From positions 1 through 48,990 of the forward strand of contig VFZO01000016.1 in assembly GCA_016871155.1 (NCBI GenBank): DNA of 48,990 bases. The letters run 5' to 3'. The stretch comes from Acidobacteriota bacterium. Lineage in GTDB: Bacteria; Acidobacteriota; Terriglobia; Bryobacterales; Bryobacteraceae. The translations under genes and the position numbers were made by a program. Below the pieces are notes generated by a model. That model searched no databases and was not told where the DNA came from. It saw only the letters and a list, made by a program, of their open reading frames with translations. Positions 1 to 11,203 of the stretch are shown here, in pieces; within the stretch, counting starts at the first letter, position 1; every line of letters begins with the position of its first letter.

Positions 1-81
1 AGTAACGCGCGATCCCTGGAAGTCGATCTTGAGAAGGCCGTTGAACGAGAGCTGAAAGGGCTGGTTTTGTTTGTCACCCAT
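1..81 (-). mobile_element. IS1380-like transposase, N-terminal 27 codons only
   Basis: Reading leftward from the ATG at 81, the 27 codons up to the window edge give [13 protein letters not shown], then NGL, then [11 protein letters not shown]. This resembles the N-terminus of IS1380-family (DDE) transposases, where a short 'F.GLK..F.G..VTSDGG' segment precedes the catalytic domain. The frame is still open at position 1. A GGAGG-like Shine-Dalgarno lies just upstream on the minus strand (94-98). The catalytic domain lies outside the window, so the family call rests on this short stretch. Confidence 0.55.
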
Positions 82-189
82 TGGGTGCTGTCCTCCGCAG
101 GGGTCTTCGCTGCCTTCAAACCCCTATGGATATTGATGCGGACGAGCATCCGGGAGATTCGCACGCGCGGCTCAAAACGGAAATGTGGG
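1..189. repeat. Left copy of 189-bp terminal inverted repeat
   Basis: The first 189 bases are the exact reverse complement of 48802-48990; identity stops at the GTGGG of 185-189. The outermost 81 bases encode, on the minus strand, the start of an IS1380-like transposase. The remaining ~108 bases match the upstream end of fliW at the other end of the window. This is either the end of a multicopy insertion sequence at which assembly stopped, or a fold-back assembly artefact. Where the element ends and the chromosome begins cannot be decided from one window. Confidence 0.95.
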
Positions 190-258
190 GTCAGCATAGC
201 ATGGGCCACACGCGCCCTGCTTCTGGTCACCGGGGAGTCGATGTTACGATGGAAGAAA

Positions 259-930
259 GTGAAATTTGGCGTCGTCGTCTTCCCTGGCTCCAACTGCGAT
301 CACGATGCGCAGTACTCCGTCTCGGCCAATCTTGGCGAACAGGCCGCCATGCTTTGGCACCGCGATACCTCGATTCCCGCGGACGTTGATGCCGTCATCC
401 TTCCCGGCGGCTTTTCCTATGGCGACTACCTGCGCTGCGGTGCGATCGCCAAGTTCTCGCCGATTATCTCCGCGGTCAAAGGCTTTGCCGCCCGCGGCGG
501 GCTCGTTGTTGGCATCTGCAACGGGTTCCAGATCCTGACCGAGTGCGGCCTGCTGCCCGGCGCGCTGGTGCGGAATCAAGGGCTGAAGTTCCTCTGCAAG
601 CCAGTGCAGCTCCGCGTCGAGACCACCAACACCCCCTTCACCAACGCCTGCCACAAAGGGCAAATCGTCACCTTCCCCATCGCCCACGGCGAAGGCTGCT
701 ACACCGCCTCCGCCGAAGTTCTAGCCGGACTGGAGGCGGAGGACCGCGTCGTGTTCCGTTACGTAGCGAATCCGAACGGCTCCAACAACGCCATCGCGGG
801 CATATGCAACCGCGAGCGCAATGTGCTCGGCATGATGCCCCACCCCGAACGCGCCACCGATCCTCTCATGGGCTCCACCGACGGACTCACCCTCTTCCGC
901 TCGATGGTTGCCGCCTTCGCCAGCAAATAA
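259..930 (+). CDS. purQ: Phosphoribosylformylglycinamidine synthase, glutaminase subunit PurQ
   Basis: This is the glutaminase subunit of FGAM synthase (fourth step of de novo purine synthesis). It hydrolyses glutamine and passes ammonia to PurL. The 223-residue product starts [14 protein letters not shown], carries the nucleophile Cys87 in GICNGFQ and the HPE of the triad at His195/Glu197 ([11 protein letters not shown]). I chose the GTG at 259 because the family starts at this residue; an in-frame ATG at 241 preceded by GGGGAG would add six residues. It is followed after 3 bp by purL. The small partner purS is not visible; the region upstream is the terminal repeat, so a natural neighbour may have been lost there. 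Confidence 0.96.
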   Translation: MKFGVVVFPGSNCDHDAQYSVSANLGEQAAMLWHRDTSIPADVDAVILPGGFSYGDYLRCGAIAKFSPIISAVKGFAARGGLVVGICNGFQILTECGLLPGALVRNQGLKFLCKPVQLRVETTNTPFTNACHKGQIVTFPIAHGEGCYTASAEVLAGLEAEDRVVFRYVANPNGSNNAIAGICNRERNVLGMMPHPERATDPLMGSTDGLTLFRSMVAAFASK

Positions 931-933
931 AGC

Positions 934-3124
<2,191 letters not shown>

Positions 3125-3132
<8 letters not shown>

Positions 3133-4561
3133 CGAAGCGGATCTGCATTTCGACAAGCTCCACGAGGAGTGCGGCGTCTTTGCCATTTACGGCCATCCGG
3201 AGGCGGCAAACGTCACATACCTGGGCTTGTACGCGCTGCAGCACCGCGGGCAGGAATCCGCCGGCATCGCCAGCGGTAACGGCAACCAGATCGTATGCCG
3301 CAAGGACATGGGCCATGTGGCCGACATCTTTCAGCCCGAGGTGCTAGGCCAGTTGCCGGGGCATATGGCGATCGGCCATACGCGCTATTCGACAACCGGC
3401 GATTCGAAGATGTTGAACGCGCAACCGTTCAGCGTGCAGTGCCATAAGGGGCCCATCGCCGTCGCGCATAACGGCAATATCACCAACGCGGCCGAGCTGC
3501 GGCGCGAATTGGAAGCCGATGGATCGATTTTCCAGGCCACCTCGGATACCGAGGTGATTCTGCATCTGGTCGCGCGTTCGCGCGAACGAACACTGGCCGG
3601 CGCGCTGCGCGAGGCGTTGCTGCAACTGGAGGGAGCGTTTTCGCTGGTGTTCCTGGCGGCGGATCAGTTGATCGTCGCGCGCGACCCGCACGGCTTCCGG
3701 CCTTTGGCCATGGGCCAGATGGAACTGAGCGAGCATAGGATCGGGTATGTGTTCGCCTCCGAGACTTGCGCGTTCGACCTGATCGACGCCGTGTATCTGA
3801 ACGATGTGGAGCCCGGCGAAATGGTCATCGTGGGTCCGAAGGGCGTCACGCGGGAACACTACGCTCCGAAGCGCAATTTGGCCCACTGCGTCTTTGAGCA
3901 TGTCTACTTTGCCCGCCCGGACTCGCTGGTTTTCGGGCGTCCCGTGCAGCTCAGCCGTGAGGCGATGGGAAGGCGGCTGGCGGAGGAACACTTCGTCGAC
4001 GCCGACGTGGTTGTGCCGGTACCGGACTCCGGCGTCGCGGCCGCCATCGGCTTTTCGGCCCAGAGCGGAATTCCGTTCCGGCAGGCCTTGATCCGCAACC
4101 ACTACGTAGGCCGGACGTTTATCGAACCGTCGCAGGCCATCCGCGATTTCGGAGTGCGATTGAAGCTGAACCCGGTGCGCCACCTGCTGGAAGGCAAACG
4201 CGTGATCCTGGTCGACGATTCCATTGTGCGCGGCACGACGTCCCGCAAGATCGTTCGAATGGTGCGCAACGCGGGCGCGAAGGAAGTGCATATGCGCATC
4301 TCCTGCCCACCCACGATTTCGCCCTGTTTCTACGGCGTCGATACTCCGAACAAACAGCAACTGATCGCCGCCAACTCCACCGTTGAGGAGATTCGCCGTT
4401 TCGTCGAGGCCGATTCGCTTGGCTACCTTTCGCTGGGCGGACTGACCGACGCGGTGGGCGACACGAATCGCGATTTCTGCAACGCCTGCTACACGGGCAA
4501 CTATCCGACGGATCTGGTGCAAGTGGAAGCGCTGCTGCGCAATGGTGCCAGAGTCGATTAG
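3125..4561 (+). CDS. purF: Amidophosphoribosyltransferase PurF
   Basis: This is the first committed enzyme of purine synthesis: it converts PRPP and glutamine to 5-phosphoribosylamine. The ATG at 3125 gives a 15-residue propeptide-like leader ending HEE before the nucleophile Cys16 (CGVFAIYG), as in the Bacillus-type enzyme that is self-processed. The PRPP loop [14 protein letters not shown] is at about 360-373. Cysteines at about 255, 394, 452 and 455 ([21 protein letters not shown]) have the order expected of the [4Fe-4S]-binding class. At 478 residues it is of normal length. It overlaps purL by 8 bp and abuts the next gene. Confidence 0.97.
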
Positions 4562-5725
4562 ATGTCCGTCGCTGTTTCCGGTTCCGCCGCCGCCATTCCG
4601 TATTCGCGCATCCGGGAACTGGCCGAGCTCGCCATGACGATGGACAACGTGCTGAAGCTCTACTTCGGCGAGTCCAACTTGCCCACGCCCGAGTTTCTGA
4701 AACGGGCGGCGGACAAGGCGATGCGCGACGGCTTCACCTACTACACGCCCAACGCCGGCCTGGTCTCCACGCGCAGGGCGCTGGCGGACTACTATCAGCG
4801 CCTTCACGGTGTGGCGCTGCAGCCGGAGAGCGAGATTATCGTGACGAATTCCGGCGTGCAGGCGCTGCACGTGGCGATACGATGCACGATCGATCCGGGC
4901 GACGACGCGCTGGTCCTGACCCCGGCCTGGCCGAACGCCTGCGCGATTTTGAAGATGTACGGCGCGCGGCCGGTGGAACTGGCGCAACCGCTCAACGGCA
5001 ACCGGTACACGATCGACATTGGCCAGTTGGAGGCGGCGCTGACGCCAAAGACGAAACTGCTGGTCTACACGTCGCCCTCGAATCCGCTGGGCTGGGTGGC
5101 GACGGAGGAGGAGCAGAAGGCGCTGCTGGAGTTCGCCCGCAAACATGGACTTTGGCTGCTGGCCGACGAGGTCTACGAGCGGCTGGTCTATAGCGGCGCG
5201 GAGACGGTCCCGTCGATCCTTCGATTCTGCACACGGGAAGACGCCGTCATCGTCGCGCAGAGTTTCTCGAAAGCGTGGTGCATGACCGGCTGGCGGCTAG
5301 GCTGGATGGTCGCGCGCAAGGACCTGGCCAAGCGCGCCGGCGAGTTGAACGAGTTCGTCATCAGTTGCGCTCCGTCGTTCGTGCAGCGGGCCGGCGAGGC
5401 GGCGCTGGCGTGGGGCGACCCGCCCGTGCGCGAACTAGTGACCATGTTGCGCGGCAATCGCGACTACTGCATTGGCGAGTTGCGCAAGATGAAGGGCGTC
5501 TCGCTGCCGGAACCGGAGGGCGCGTTCTACCTCTTCCCGCAAATCGAGGGCTTGACGGATTCGTTCGCGTTTTGCAAGAAGCTGCTGATGGAAACCGGTG
5601 TCGGAATCGCGCCCGGCGTGGCGTTCGGCGCCGGCGGCGAAGGCCGCGTGCGGCTCTGTTACGCCGTCGAGCGCCCGATCCTGGAACAGGCGATGGAAAG
5701 GCTCGGCGGCTTCCTGCATGGCTAG
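4562..5725 (+). CDS. Class I/II PLP-dependent aminotransferase
   Basis: A 387-residue fold-type I aminotransferase. The PLP Schiff-base lysine is Lys237 in SFSKAWCMTGWRLGW. Also visible are the cofactor-binding Asp in LLADEVYERLVY, the YTSPSNPLGW loop and a C-terminal substrate-carboxylate Arg in GRVRLCYA. Sequence alone does not fix the substrate; aspartate or an aromatic/branched amino acid is typical of the family. The ATG directly follows the purF stop with no gap, and the gene overlaps the helicase downstream by 8 bp, so it is co-transcribed with the purine genes. An amino-donor role near purine synthesis is possible but not shown. Confidence 0.9.
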   Translation: MSVAVSGSAAAIPYSRIRELAELAMTMDNVLKLYFGESNLPTPEFLKRAADKAMRDGFTYYTPNAGLVSTRRALADYYQRLHGVALQPESEIIVTNSGVQALHVAIRCTIDPGDDALVLTPAWPNACAILKMYGARPVELAQPLNGNRYTIDIGQLEAALTPKTKLLVYTSPSNPLGWVATEEEQKALLEFARKHGLWLLADEVYERLVYSGAETVPSILRFCTREDAVIVAQSFSKAWCMTGWRLGWMVARKDLAKRAGELNEFVISCAPSFVQRAGEAALAWGDPPVRELVTMLRGNRDYCIGELRKMKGVSLPEPEGAFYLFPQIEGLTDSFAFCKKLLMETGVGIAPGVAFGAGGEGRVRLCYAVERPILEQAMERLGGFLHG

Positions 5726-8700
5726 CGATCCGCGCGCGCTGATGAACAAGTTCGCGCCCGGGTTCCCGCCCTGGGTGCGCGTGAAAGGGATGGAGATCCT
5801 GAATCAGGGCCTGCTGGACAGGCCGGCCTACTCCAACGGAGAGTGGCAGGCAATTTCGCGCGCGGGCGGAGAGTATCTGGTTGCGGCCGGTCCATCGGGA
5901 ATCTTCTGCGAGTGCGAGTTCTTCCAGGAGAACGCCTTCTGCAAACACTCGTGGGCGCTCCTTTGTTCGGTGACGAAGGGGTCGCCGCAGCAGGCGCCGC
6001 CGCCCGCGCCGCCCAAACGGCGCGCCAACTGGCACGAGTTCGTGAACTCCGCGTACCAGGACGAAGAAGGCGGCAGCTACCGCCACGATTCCCGATTCGG
6101 CGACGCGCTGGTCTACCGGATCGGCGTGCCGAATTCGAATATTCACCACTGTCTGGAAGTGGAGTTATTCTACCGGGAGACCAAAAAGAACGGACAGCCC
6201 TCGCTGCCGAAACAGGTACGCCTGGCCCGGTCCGACGTGGCGCGTTTGCCGGACGCGGAGGATCGCGCCATCCTCTCCGAGTTGCTGCTGGTGTTGCCGG
6301 AGAATGCGTCGTGGAGTTACTACAGCGGTTTCGACAGCGTGCGCACTACCATTCTTCTCGCCGGCGACAGAATGCCGCCGCTCATCCAGAGGATCATCGC
6401 CACGGGCCGCGCGTTCACGGGAACGGCATATGGTCCGAAGGACGATTGGCGGCCCGCCTCCTGGAGCGACGCCAAGTGGGGCGTAACCGCCACCGCGACG
6501 GTGCCCGAAGAGGGGTGGATCGAAGTGAAATTCCGCCTGTCGAACGGACTCCCGGTTGAGACGCCGAAGAAGCCGGTCTTCATCGACGGCCGCCTGGTGA
6601 TGACCGGTGGCGGCGGCTTCGCCGAGTTCGAATCGCCCGTTACGCCGTCGTTGCTGCGCTTCGCCTCGAACGGCGAGCCGATGAGCGTGCCGCGGACGGA
6701 GTGGCCGAAGGTGTTCGCCCTCATCTCGGCGATGCGGCAGGCGCCCGTTTGGGACCTTCCCGATGAATTGCGGCCGCGCGAAGTGCGGGGCACGCCGAAG
6801 CCGCGGCTGAAGCTTCGCATGGACCAGTTGGCGAACCACGCCGAGGGAACGCTGAGTTTCGTCTACTCGGATCCGCCCCGGCAGTTGGAGGTTTCCGATT
6901 ACGACGGCTCCTTCGCGCTGGACGAGCGGGGATTGGAGATGGTCGTCTTCGATCAACCGTTCCACCAGAGTTCGCGGAGGATGTTGCGCGAGCTTGGATT
7001 CAAGAGCGCCCAGAGCCAGGAGGCGGATCAGCGGGTTTGGAATTTGCCGTTCCCCAAGTTCGCGCCCTCCGTGCGCGGTTTGTTGGCTGAAGGCTGGGAG
7101 GTGCTGGCCGAAGGCAAGCCGATCCGGTCGATGACCGCATCGAAGGTCAAGGTCGCTTCCGGCATCGACTGGTTCGAGGTCCGGGCCACGGCCGACTTCG
7201 ACGGCCAGGAGTTAGACCTGCCCGCGATGCTGGCGGCGTTGAAGGAGAAGTCGCGCTACGTGAAGCTGAGCGACGGAAGCGTTGGCCTGCTTCCCGAGGA
7301 GTGGATCCAGCGCTACTCGCCCATGGAGGCGGTGGCGAAAGAGGTGGATGGCGCGTACCGGTTCAAGTTGCCGCAGGCCGCGCTGCTGGATGCGTTGCTG
7401 GACGAAAAAGAGCGAGTCATTACCGACGCACCGTTTGAGAAGGCGCGCGCCCGGTTGCGCGGCTACCAAGGTTTGGCGCCGGTCCCGCAGCCCGCGGGAT
7501 TCCAAGGCACCATGCGGCCCTACCAGTGCGAAGGTCTTGCGTGGCTGCAGTTCCTGGCCGATACAGGTTTGGGCGGCTGCCTGGCCGACGACATGGGCGT
7601 TGGAAAGACCATCCAGATGCTTGCCCAGTTGGAGGAGTTCCGCGCGCGGCGCGCAGCCGGCGAGGCTTTGCCTCCGGATCTTGTGGTGGTGCCGAAGTCG
7701 CTGCTGTTCAACTGGGTGGCTGAGGCTCGCAAGTTCACGCCCATGCTTCGGACTCTGGATTACACCGGCATCGCCCGCGACAAGGAAGAGTTCAACAATC
7801 ACGATGTGGTGCTGACGACCTACGGCACGCTGCGGCGGGACATTGTTGCGATCAAGGACTACAAGTTCAACACGATCGTGCTGGACGAAGCCCAGGCCAT
7901 CAAGAACGCGGGATCCGATTCGGCCAAGGCCACGCGGCTTCTGAGCGGCCGTCATCATGTGGCCATGACCGGCACGCCGGTGGAGAATCATATCGGCGAA
8001 TTGTGGAGCCTGTTCAGTTTTCTGAACCCCGGCTTGCTCGGCGCGAACGCGATTTCGAAAACGGGCATGACGATGGAACCGGAGTCGCGCGCATGGCTGC
8101 GCAAGGCGCTGCGGCCGCTGATTCTTCGAAGGACGAAACAGCAGGTGGCGAGCGATCTGCCGGAGCGAACCGAGCAGGTTCTTTACTGCGAGCTCGAACC
8201 CGAGCAGCGCAAGCTCTACAACGGCATTCTGTCGCGCGTGCGGAAGGATCTGACGCAGAAGATCAAGGAATCGGGCCTGGCGAAGTCGAAGATCCATGTG
8301 TTGGAAGCGCTGCTGCGCCTGCGGCAGGCCGCCTGTCATCCGAAGCTGCTGGACGAGAAGACGAAAGCGGCGTCGGCGAAGTTTGAAGTGCTGCTGGAAA
8401 ATCTCGACGAGGTGGTCCAGGAAGGGCACAAGGTGCTGGTGTTTTCGCAGTTTACGAGCCTGCTGGCGCTGCTGAAGCCGCATCTCGATCAGGCCGGAGT
8501 GAAGTACGAGTACCTGGACGGCGCCACCACGGACCGCAAGGCGCGAGTCGAACATTTCCAAAGCGACCCCGGCTGTCCGGTATTCCTGCTGAGTTTGAAA
8601 GCCGGCGGCACGGGACTGAACCTCACCGCCGCCGACTATGTGTTCCTGCTCGACCCGTGGTGGAACCCGGCGGTGGAGGCGCAGGCCATCGACCGCACGC

Positions 8701-8879
8701 ATCGCATCGGCCAGACGCGGCCGGTGTTCGCTTACCGCATCGTCGCCCGCGACACGATTGAGGAGCGAATCCTCGAATTGCAGCAGTCCAAACGCGATCT
8801 GGCCGAGGCGATTCTCGGCGAAGACAACGCCATCATCGCCAATCTGCGGGCCGAGGATTTGGACTTCCTGTTGTCTTAG
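5718..8879 (+). CDS. SWIM zinc-finger SNF2-family DEAD/DEAH helicase
   Basis: A 1053-residue Swi2/Snf2 ATPase of the bacterial RapA-like group. The N-terminus carries a SWIM-type zinc motif (CECEFFQENAFCKHSW, about residues 64-79). A long middle region is of unknown fold. The ATPase starts near 600, with Walker A DMGVGKT near 624, the DEAQ box in VLDEAQAIKNA near 720 and MTGTPVENHIGELWS. The helicase C lobe has LVFSQFTSLL, SLKAGGTGLNL, DPWWNPAVEAQA and DRTHRIGQ. Such proteins remodel protein-nucleic acid complexes, for example recycling RNA polymerase. I chose the ATG at 5718, which overlaps the aminotransferase by 8 bp, because the SWIM region follows it directly. Its place behind purine genes is unexplained. 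Confidence 0.93.
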   Translation: MASDPRALMNKFAPGFPPWVRVKGMEILNQGLLDRPAYSNGEWQAISRAGGEYLVAAGPSGIFCECEFFQENAFCKHSWALLCSVTKGSPQQAPPPAPPKRRANWHEFVNSAYQDEEGGSYRHDSRFGDALVYRIGVPNSNIHHCLEVELFYRETKKNGQPSLPKQVRLARSDVARLPDAEDRAILSELLLVLPENASWSYYSGFDSVRTTILLAGDRMPPLIQRIIATGRAFTGTAYGPKDDWRPASWSDAKWGVTATATVPEEGWIEVKFRLSNGLPVETPKKPVFIDGRLVMTGGGGFAEFESPVTPSLLRFASNGEPMSVPRTEWPKVFALISAMRQAPVWDLPDELRPREVRGTPKPRLKLRMDQLANHAEGTLSFVYSDPPRQLEVSDYDGSFALDERGLEMVVFDQPFHQSSRRMLRELGFKSAQSQEADQRVWNLPFPKFAPSVRGLLAEGWEVLAEGKPIRSMTASKVKVASGIDWFEVRATADFDGQELDLPAMLAALKEKSRYVKLSDGSVGLLPEEWIQRYSPMEAVAKEVDGAYRFKLPQAALLDALLDEKERVITDAPFEKARARLRGYQGLAPVPQPAGFQGTMRPYQCEGLAWLQFLADTGLGGCLADDMGVGKTIQMLAQLEEFRARRAAGEALPPDLVVVPKSLLFNWVAEARKFTPMLRTLDYTGIARDKEEFNNHDVVLTTYGTLRRDIVAIKDYKFNTIVLDEAQAIKNAGSDSAKATRLLSGRHHVAMTGTPVENHIGELWSLFSFLNPGLLGANAISKTGMTMEPESRAWLRKALRPLILRRTKQQVASDLPERTEQVLYCELEPEQRKLYNGILSRVRKDLTQKIKESGLAKSKIHVLEALLRLRQAACHPKLLDEKTKAASAKFEVLLENLDEVVQEGHKVLVFSQFTSLLALLKPHLDQAGVKYEYLDGATTDRKARVEHFQSDPGCPVFLLSLKAGGTGLNLTAADYVFLLDPWWNPAVEAQAIDRTHRIGQTRPVFAYRIVARDTIEERILELQQSKRDLAEAILGEDNAIIANLRAEDLDFLLS

Positions 8880-8891
8880 CGTTCCGCTACT

Positions 8892-10166
8892 ATGGAGCGA
8901 GTGTTCGACGTGGAACAGCCGGTCCCCGAACCGCAGCCTATTACACCCGTGGCAGGGCGGGAGCGCATCGCGGCGATGGACGTGCTGCGCGGCATCGCGG
9001 TGTTCGGGATCTTCCTCGTCAACATGCCGTTGTTCGTTGCTCCATCGAAGGCGTTCTTCGACTGGGAGAGCAACCCGTTGTGGACGTCGACGCCGGATCG
9101 CGCCGTGACGCTGCTGATCTATATATTTGCCCAAGGTAAGTTTTATACGCTATTCTCCTTCCTGTTCGGGCTCGGCTTCGGCGTGCAGATGATCCGTGCG
9201 GCGGAGCGCAACGCGGCGAACTTCGAACGGGTGTACGGCCGGCGGCTGGGCGTTTTGCTGGCCATTGGCACGGTCCACTTCATGGCCGTCTGGTGGGGCG
9301 ATGTTCTGCATGTCTACGCTCTGCTGGGCTTTCTTCTGTTCGTGTTTCGAGATTGCACCAGCCGGACGCTGGTGCATTGGGTGATGTGGCTGACGTTCCT
9401 GCCGGTGGCGGCGGGGATTGTTGGCACGACGATCGGTCACTTTGTGGAAAAAAAGCCGGCCGTCGCGCGGGACCTGCAACGCTTGCGAAATCAAGAGCGG
9501 CAGGCCACGAAGATGGCGGAGAACATTCGCGTTTACCAGTCGGGCACCGCCGCCGAGATTCTTGCCGACCGCGCGAAGGCGAACCTGAACCATCTGGCGG
9601 CCGAGGCCGGCTGGTCGATGGAACTGCTTGGCAATTTTCTGTTGGGCCTGCTGGCGGCCCGGCATCGAGTCCTTACTTCCGTGGGCGAGCATCTGCCGCT
9701 GCTTCGAAAGTTGGCCTGCGCCGGCCTGCCGCTGGCGCTGCTGTTCACGGCGGGCGACCTGCTGTATGGCTACCAGCATCCCGGCGAGCCGGATCCGCTG
9801 TGGCGCACGCACACAGGCCTAATCCGGGAATTTCTGTGCCGGCCGTTGATCGCTTACGGCTACGCGGCGGCGCTGCTTTTGACCGGAGTGCGCGGCTGGA
9901 TGACGCCCATCGCCGCCGTGGGCCGGATGGCGCTTACGAATTACCTGCTCCACTCGTTGACGTTTACGACGATCGCCTTGAGCTATGGTTTTGCGCAGTA
10001 TGCAAAGATTCCGCCGGTGATGGGCCTGTTGTACTGCGTGGGATTCTATGCGCTGCAGGTTCCTTTTTCGCAGTGGTGGCTTCGACACCATCCGTACGGG
10101 CCGGCCGAGTGGCTGTGGCGGAGCCTGACTTACGGCGAGCGCCAGCCGTGGGCGAATCCGCGGTGA
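8892..10166 (+). CDS. DUF418 domain polytopic membrane protein
   Basis: A 424-residue integral membrane protein of the YeiB/DUF418 type. The N-terminal MDVLRGIAVFGIFLVNM segment (from about residue 29) is the usual family opening. Several hydrophobic helices follow (YTLFSFLFGLGFG, LLGFLLFVF, LPLALLFTAGDLLYG). The C-terminus has the DUF418 MALTNYLLHSL segment and PFSQWWLRHHPYGPAEWLWRSLTYG. The family is implicated in transport or acyl transfer, but no activity can be assigned. It starts 12 bp after the helicase. Its last ~200 bp are overlapped on the opposite strand by the next gene. Confidence 0.9.
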   Translation: MERVFDVEQPVPEPQPITPVAGRERIAAMDVLRGIAVFGIFLVNMPLFVAPSKAFFDWESNPLWTSTPDRAVTLLIYIFAQGKFYTLFSFLFGLGFGVQMIRAAERNAANFERVYGRRLGVLLAIGTVHFMAVWWGDVLHVYALLGFLLFVFRDCTSRTLVHWVMWLTFLPVAAGIVGTTIGHFVEKKPAVARDLQRLRNQERQATKMAENIRVYQSGTAAEILADRAKANLNHLAAEAGWSMELLGNFLLGLLAARHRVLTSVGEHLPLLRKLACAGLPLALLFTAGDLLYGYQHPGEPDPLWRTHTGLIREFLCRPLIAYGYAAALLLTGVRGWMTPIAAVGRMALTNYLLHSLTFTTIALSYGFAQYAKIPPVMGLLYCVGFYALQVPFSQWWLRHHPYGPAEWLWRSLTYGERQPWANPR

Positions 10167-10731
10167 CTGCCGTCGCGGGCGAGCTGTTCCGGGCGGATTC
10201 CTCGATCCTGCGGTTCATCATTTCGATGACCGTTTGGGACCCTCCGTCACTTTTTGAGTATTTGCGTATGTCGTTGAGGAGTTTGACCAAACGCGCGATG
10301 TCGCGGGTATGGGCACGGGCCCGGCGCTCGAGGCGTTCGGCGGCGGCGCAGCCTTCGGTTTCGACGCGGATGTAGGCCTCTTCCGGCGTTTGGTCTGTCG
10401 GGCAGTTTCTTAGGAATAACTGCATTTGGTTTGCGGTGACCTGCTGGGCGGCGCGGCTCAAACGGCGGGCGGCCCATTGATGATTGGCGATTTCGTCGAC
10501 GATGCCGTACTCGAAGGCGTTGCCTGGATGAAACTGGTCGACGACAGTGGCCCAGAGCAGCTCGTAAGCGTTGGGATCCTCGTGCGGGAGGACGGTGGCT
10601 TTTGCGGCGTAGGCGGCGTGCTTCAAGTTCACCTTGGCACACTTCTCCTTGCCTTCTTCGGTTTTCGGCCCTTTCGACTTGGCACCGTTGATTCTGGCCT
10701 GTTCGGACCGTGATCGCTTTTGTTGTCGCAT
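9964..10731 (-). CDS. Conserved SEQARINGAKS-type hypothetical protein
   Basis: The 255-residue product opens MRQQKRSRSEQARINGAKS then GPKTEEGKEKCAKVNLKHAAYA. This pattern is familiar from a multicopy protein family in Acidobacteria and Planctomycetes whose function is unknown. The middle is charged and alpha-helical (DEIANHQWAARRLSRAAQQ, then AERLERRARAHTRDIARLVKLL). The last ~65 residues lie antisense to the DUF418 gene and are low complexity, so the functional protein probably ends near residue 190, at about 10166. A terminator-like hairpin lies just upstream of its start. The family's dispersal suggests mobility, but no transposase is near. Confidence 0.7.
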   Translation of the reverse strand: MRQQKRSRSEQARINGAKSKGPKTEEGKEKCAKVNLKHAAYAAKATVLPHEDPNAYELLWATVVDQFHPGNAFEYGIVDEIANHQWAARRLSRAAQQVTANQMQLFLRNCPTDQTPEEAYIRVETEGCAAAERLERRARAHTRDIARLVKLLNDIRKYSKSDGGSQTVIEMMNRRIEESARNSSPATAVTADSPTAGARRKSGSATATRPARTDGVEATTAKKEPAAHRIPRSTTGPSPAESLHTAQNHSSRRSS

Positions 10732-10756
10732 GGGATTGCCTCGTTAGAAACTGAAA

Positions 10757-10781
10757 AGCCCCCGGTTTTTGGCCAGGGGCT
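10757..10781 (-). terminator. Terminator-like hairpin upstream of the SEQAR gene
   Basis: On the minus strand AGCCCCTGG and CCGGGGGCT form a 9-bp stem (one G-T wobble) with a 7-nt loop, followed by TTTT. It sits about 25 bp upstream of the start at 10731. It would therefore act as an attenuator or as a barrier to read-through from the right, rather than ending a gene. Confidence 0.55.
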
Positions 10782-11047
10782 ATTGGGTGGGCGCTTTGCG
10801 CTCCACGAAAACAGGATACACACGCGGCAAGCGCTTTCGCGGATCTTAAGGCTTTGGAGGGCTGGAAGCGGTTGAGAAGATTGAAGAAGATTTTTTTCGG
10901 AGTTTCGTGAATGTATAAGTTTTCATCGGCGGAAAAGCGAGGAGACGCCGGGGAGGCCGAGGGGGCGGGTCCGGTGATCGGGGTTTGGCGGAGGATGGGT
11001 TTGCGCCGGGCGGACTCGGGAGCGGCCGGGGCCGGGGAGGTTGGGGA

Positions 11048-11067
11048 GATCGCGGGTGAGATTGGCG
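11048..11067. repeat. 20-bp fragment of the 101-bp direct repeat
   Basis: GATCGCGGGTGAGATTGGCG matches exactly the right-hand end of the repeat copy ending at 14088. It differs at two bases from the copy ending at 14633. All three copies have the same orientation. Together they roughly bracket the orphan-gene patch at 11-14.6 kb. Confidence 0.7.
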
Positions 11068-11203
11068 TTTATCGTTCTCTAACGCCCTAAGCAAACCGGA
11101 AGTTGTTTCAGGTCAACGTTTTGGGCGTGCTGCGTTCATGCGTGGTCCCGAACGGCGCGATCCTTCAGAGGCCCGGTCGTTGCTGGGTCGCAGTTGCTTC
11201 GGG

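Larger units (their letters stand above)
10732..11203. other. Gene-free stretch: hairpin, G-rich tract, partial repeat
   Basis: I see no convincing gene here. From the left it holds the hairpin at 10757-10781. A strongly G-rich plus strand follows at about 10930-11047, with runs of 3-5 G that could form quadruplexes. Next is a 20-bp fragment of the 101-bp repeat (11048-11067). An 82-codon minus-strand frame over the G-rich tract is merely proline-rich and has no recognisable features. Confidence 0.6.

Noticed and set aside
3344..5146. 600-codon minus-strand open frame opposite purF and the aminotransferase
   Set aside because: Spans two firm genes on the other strand and has no recognisable domain.
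10846..11094. 82-codon proline-rich minus-strand frame
   Set aside because: Composition follows from the G-rich tract on the plus strand; no start signal or motif.
11068..11140. attC-like GTTAGAG next to the partial repeat
   Set aside because: The last base breaks the GTTRRRY consensus and the partner box is poor.
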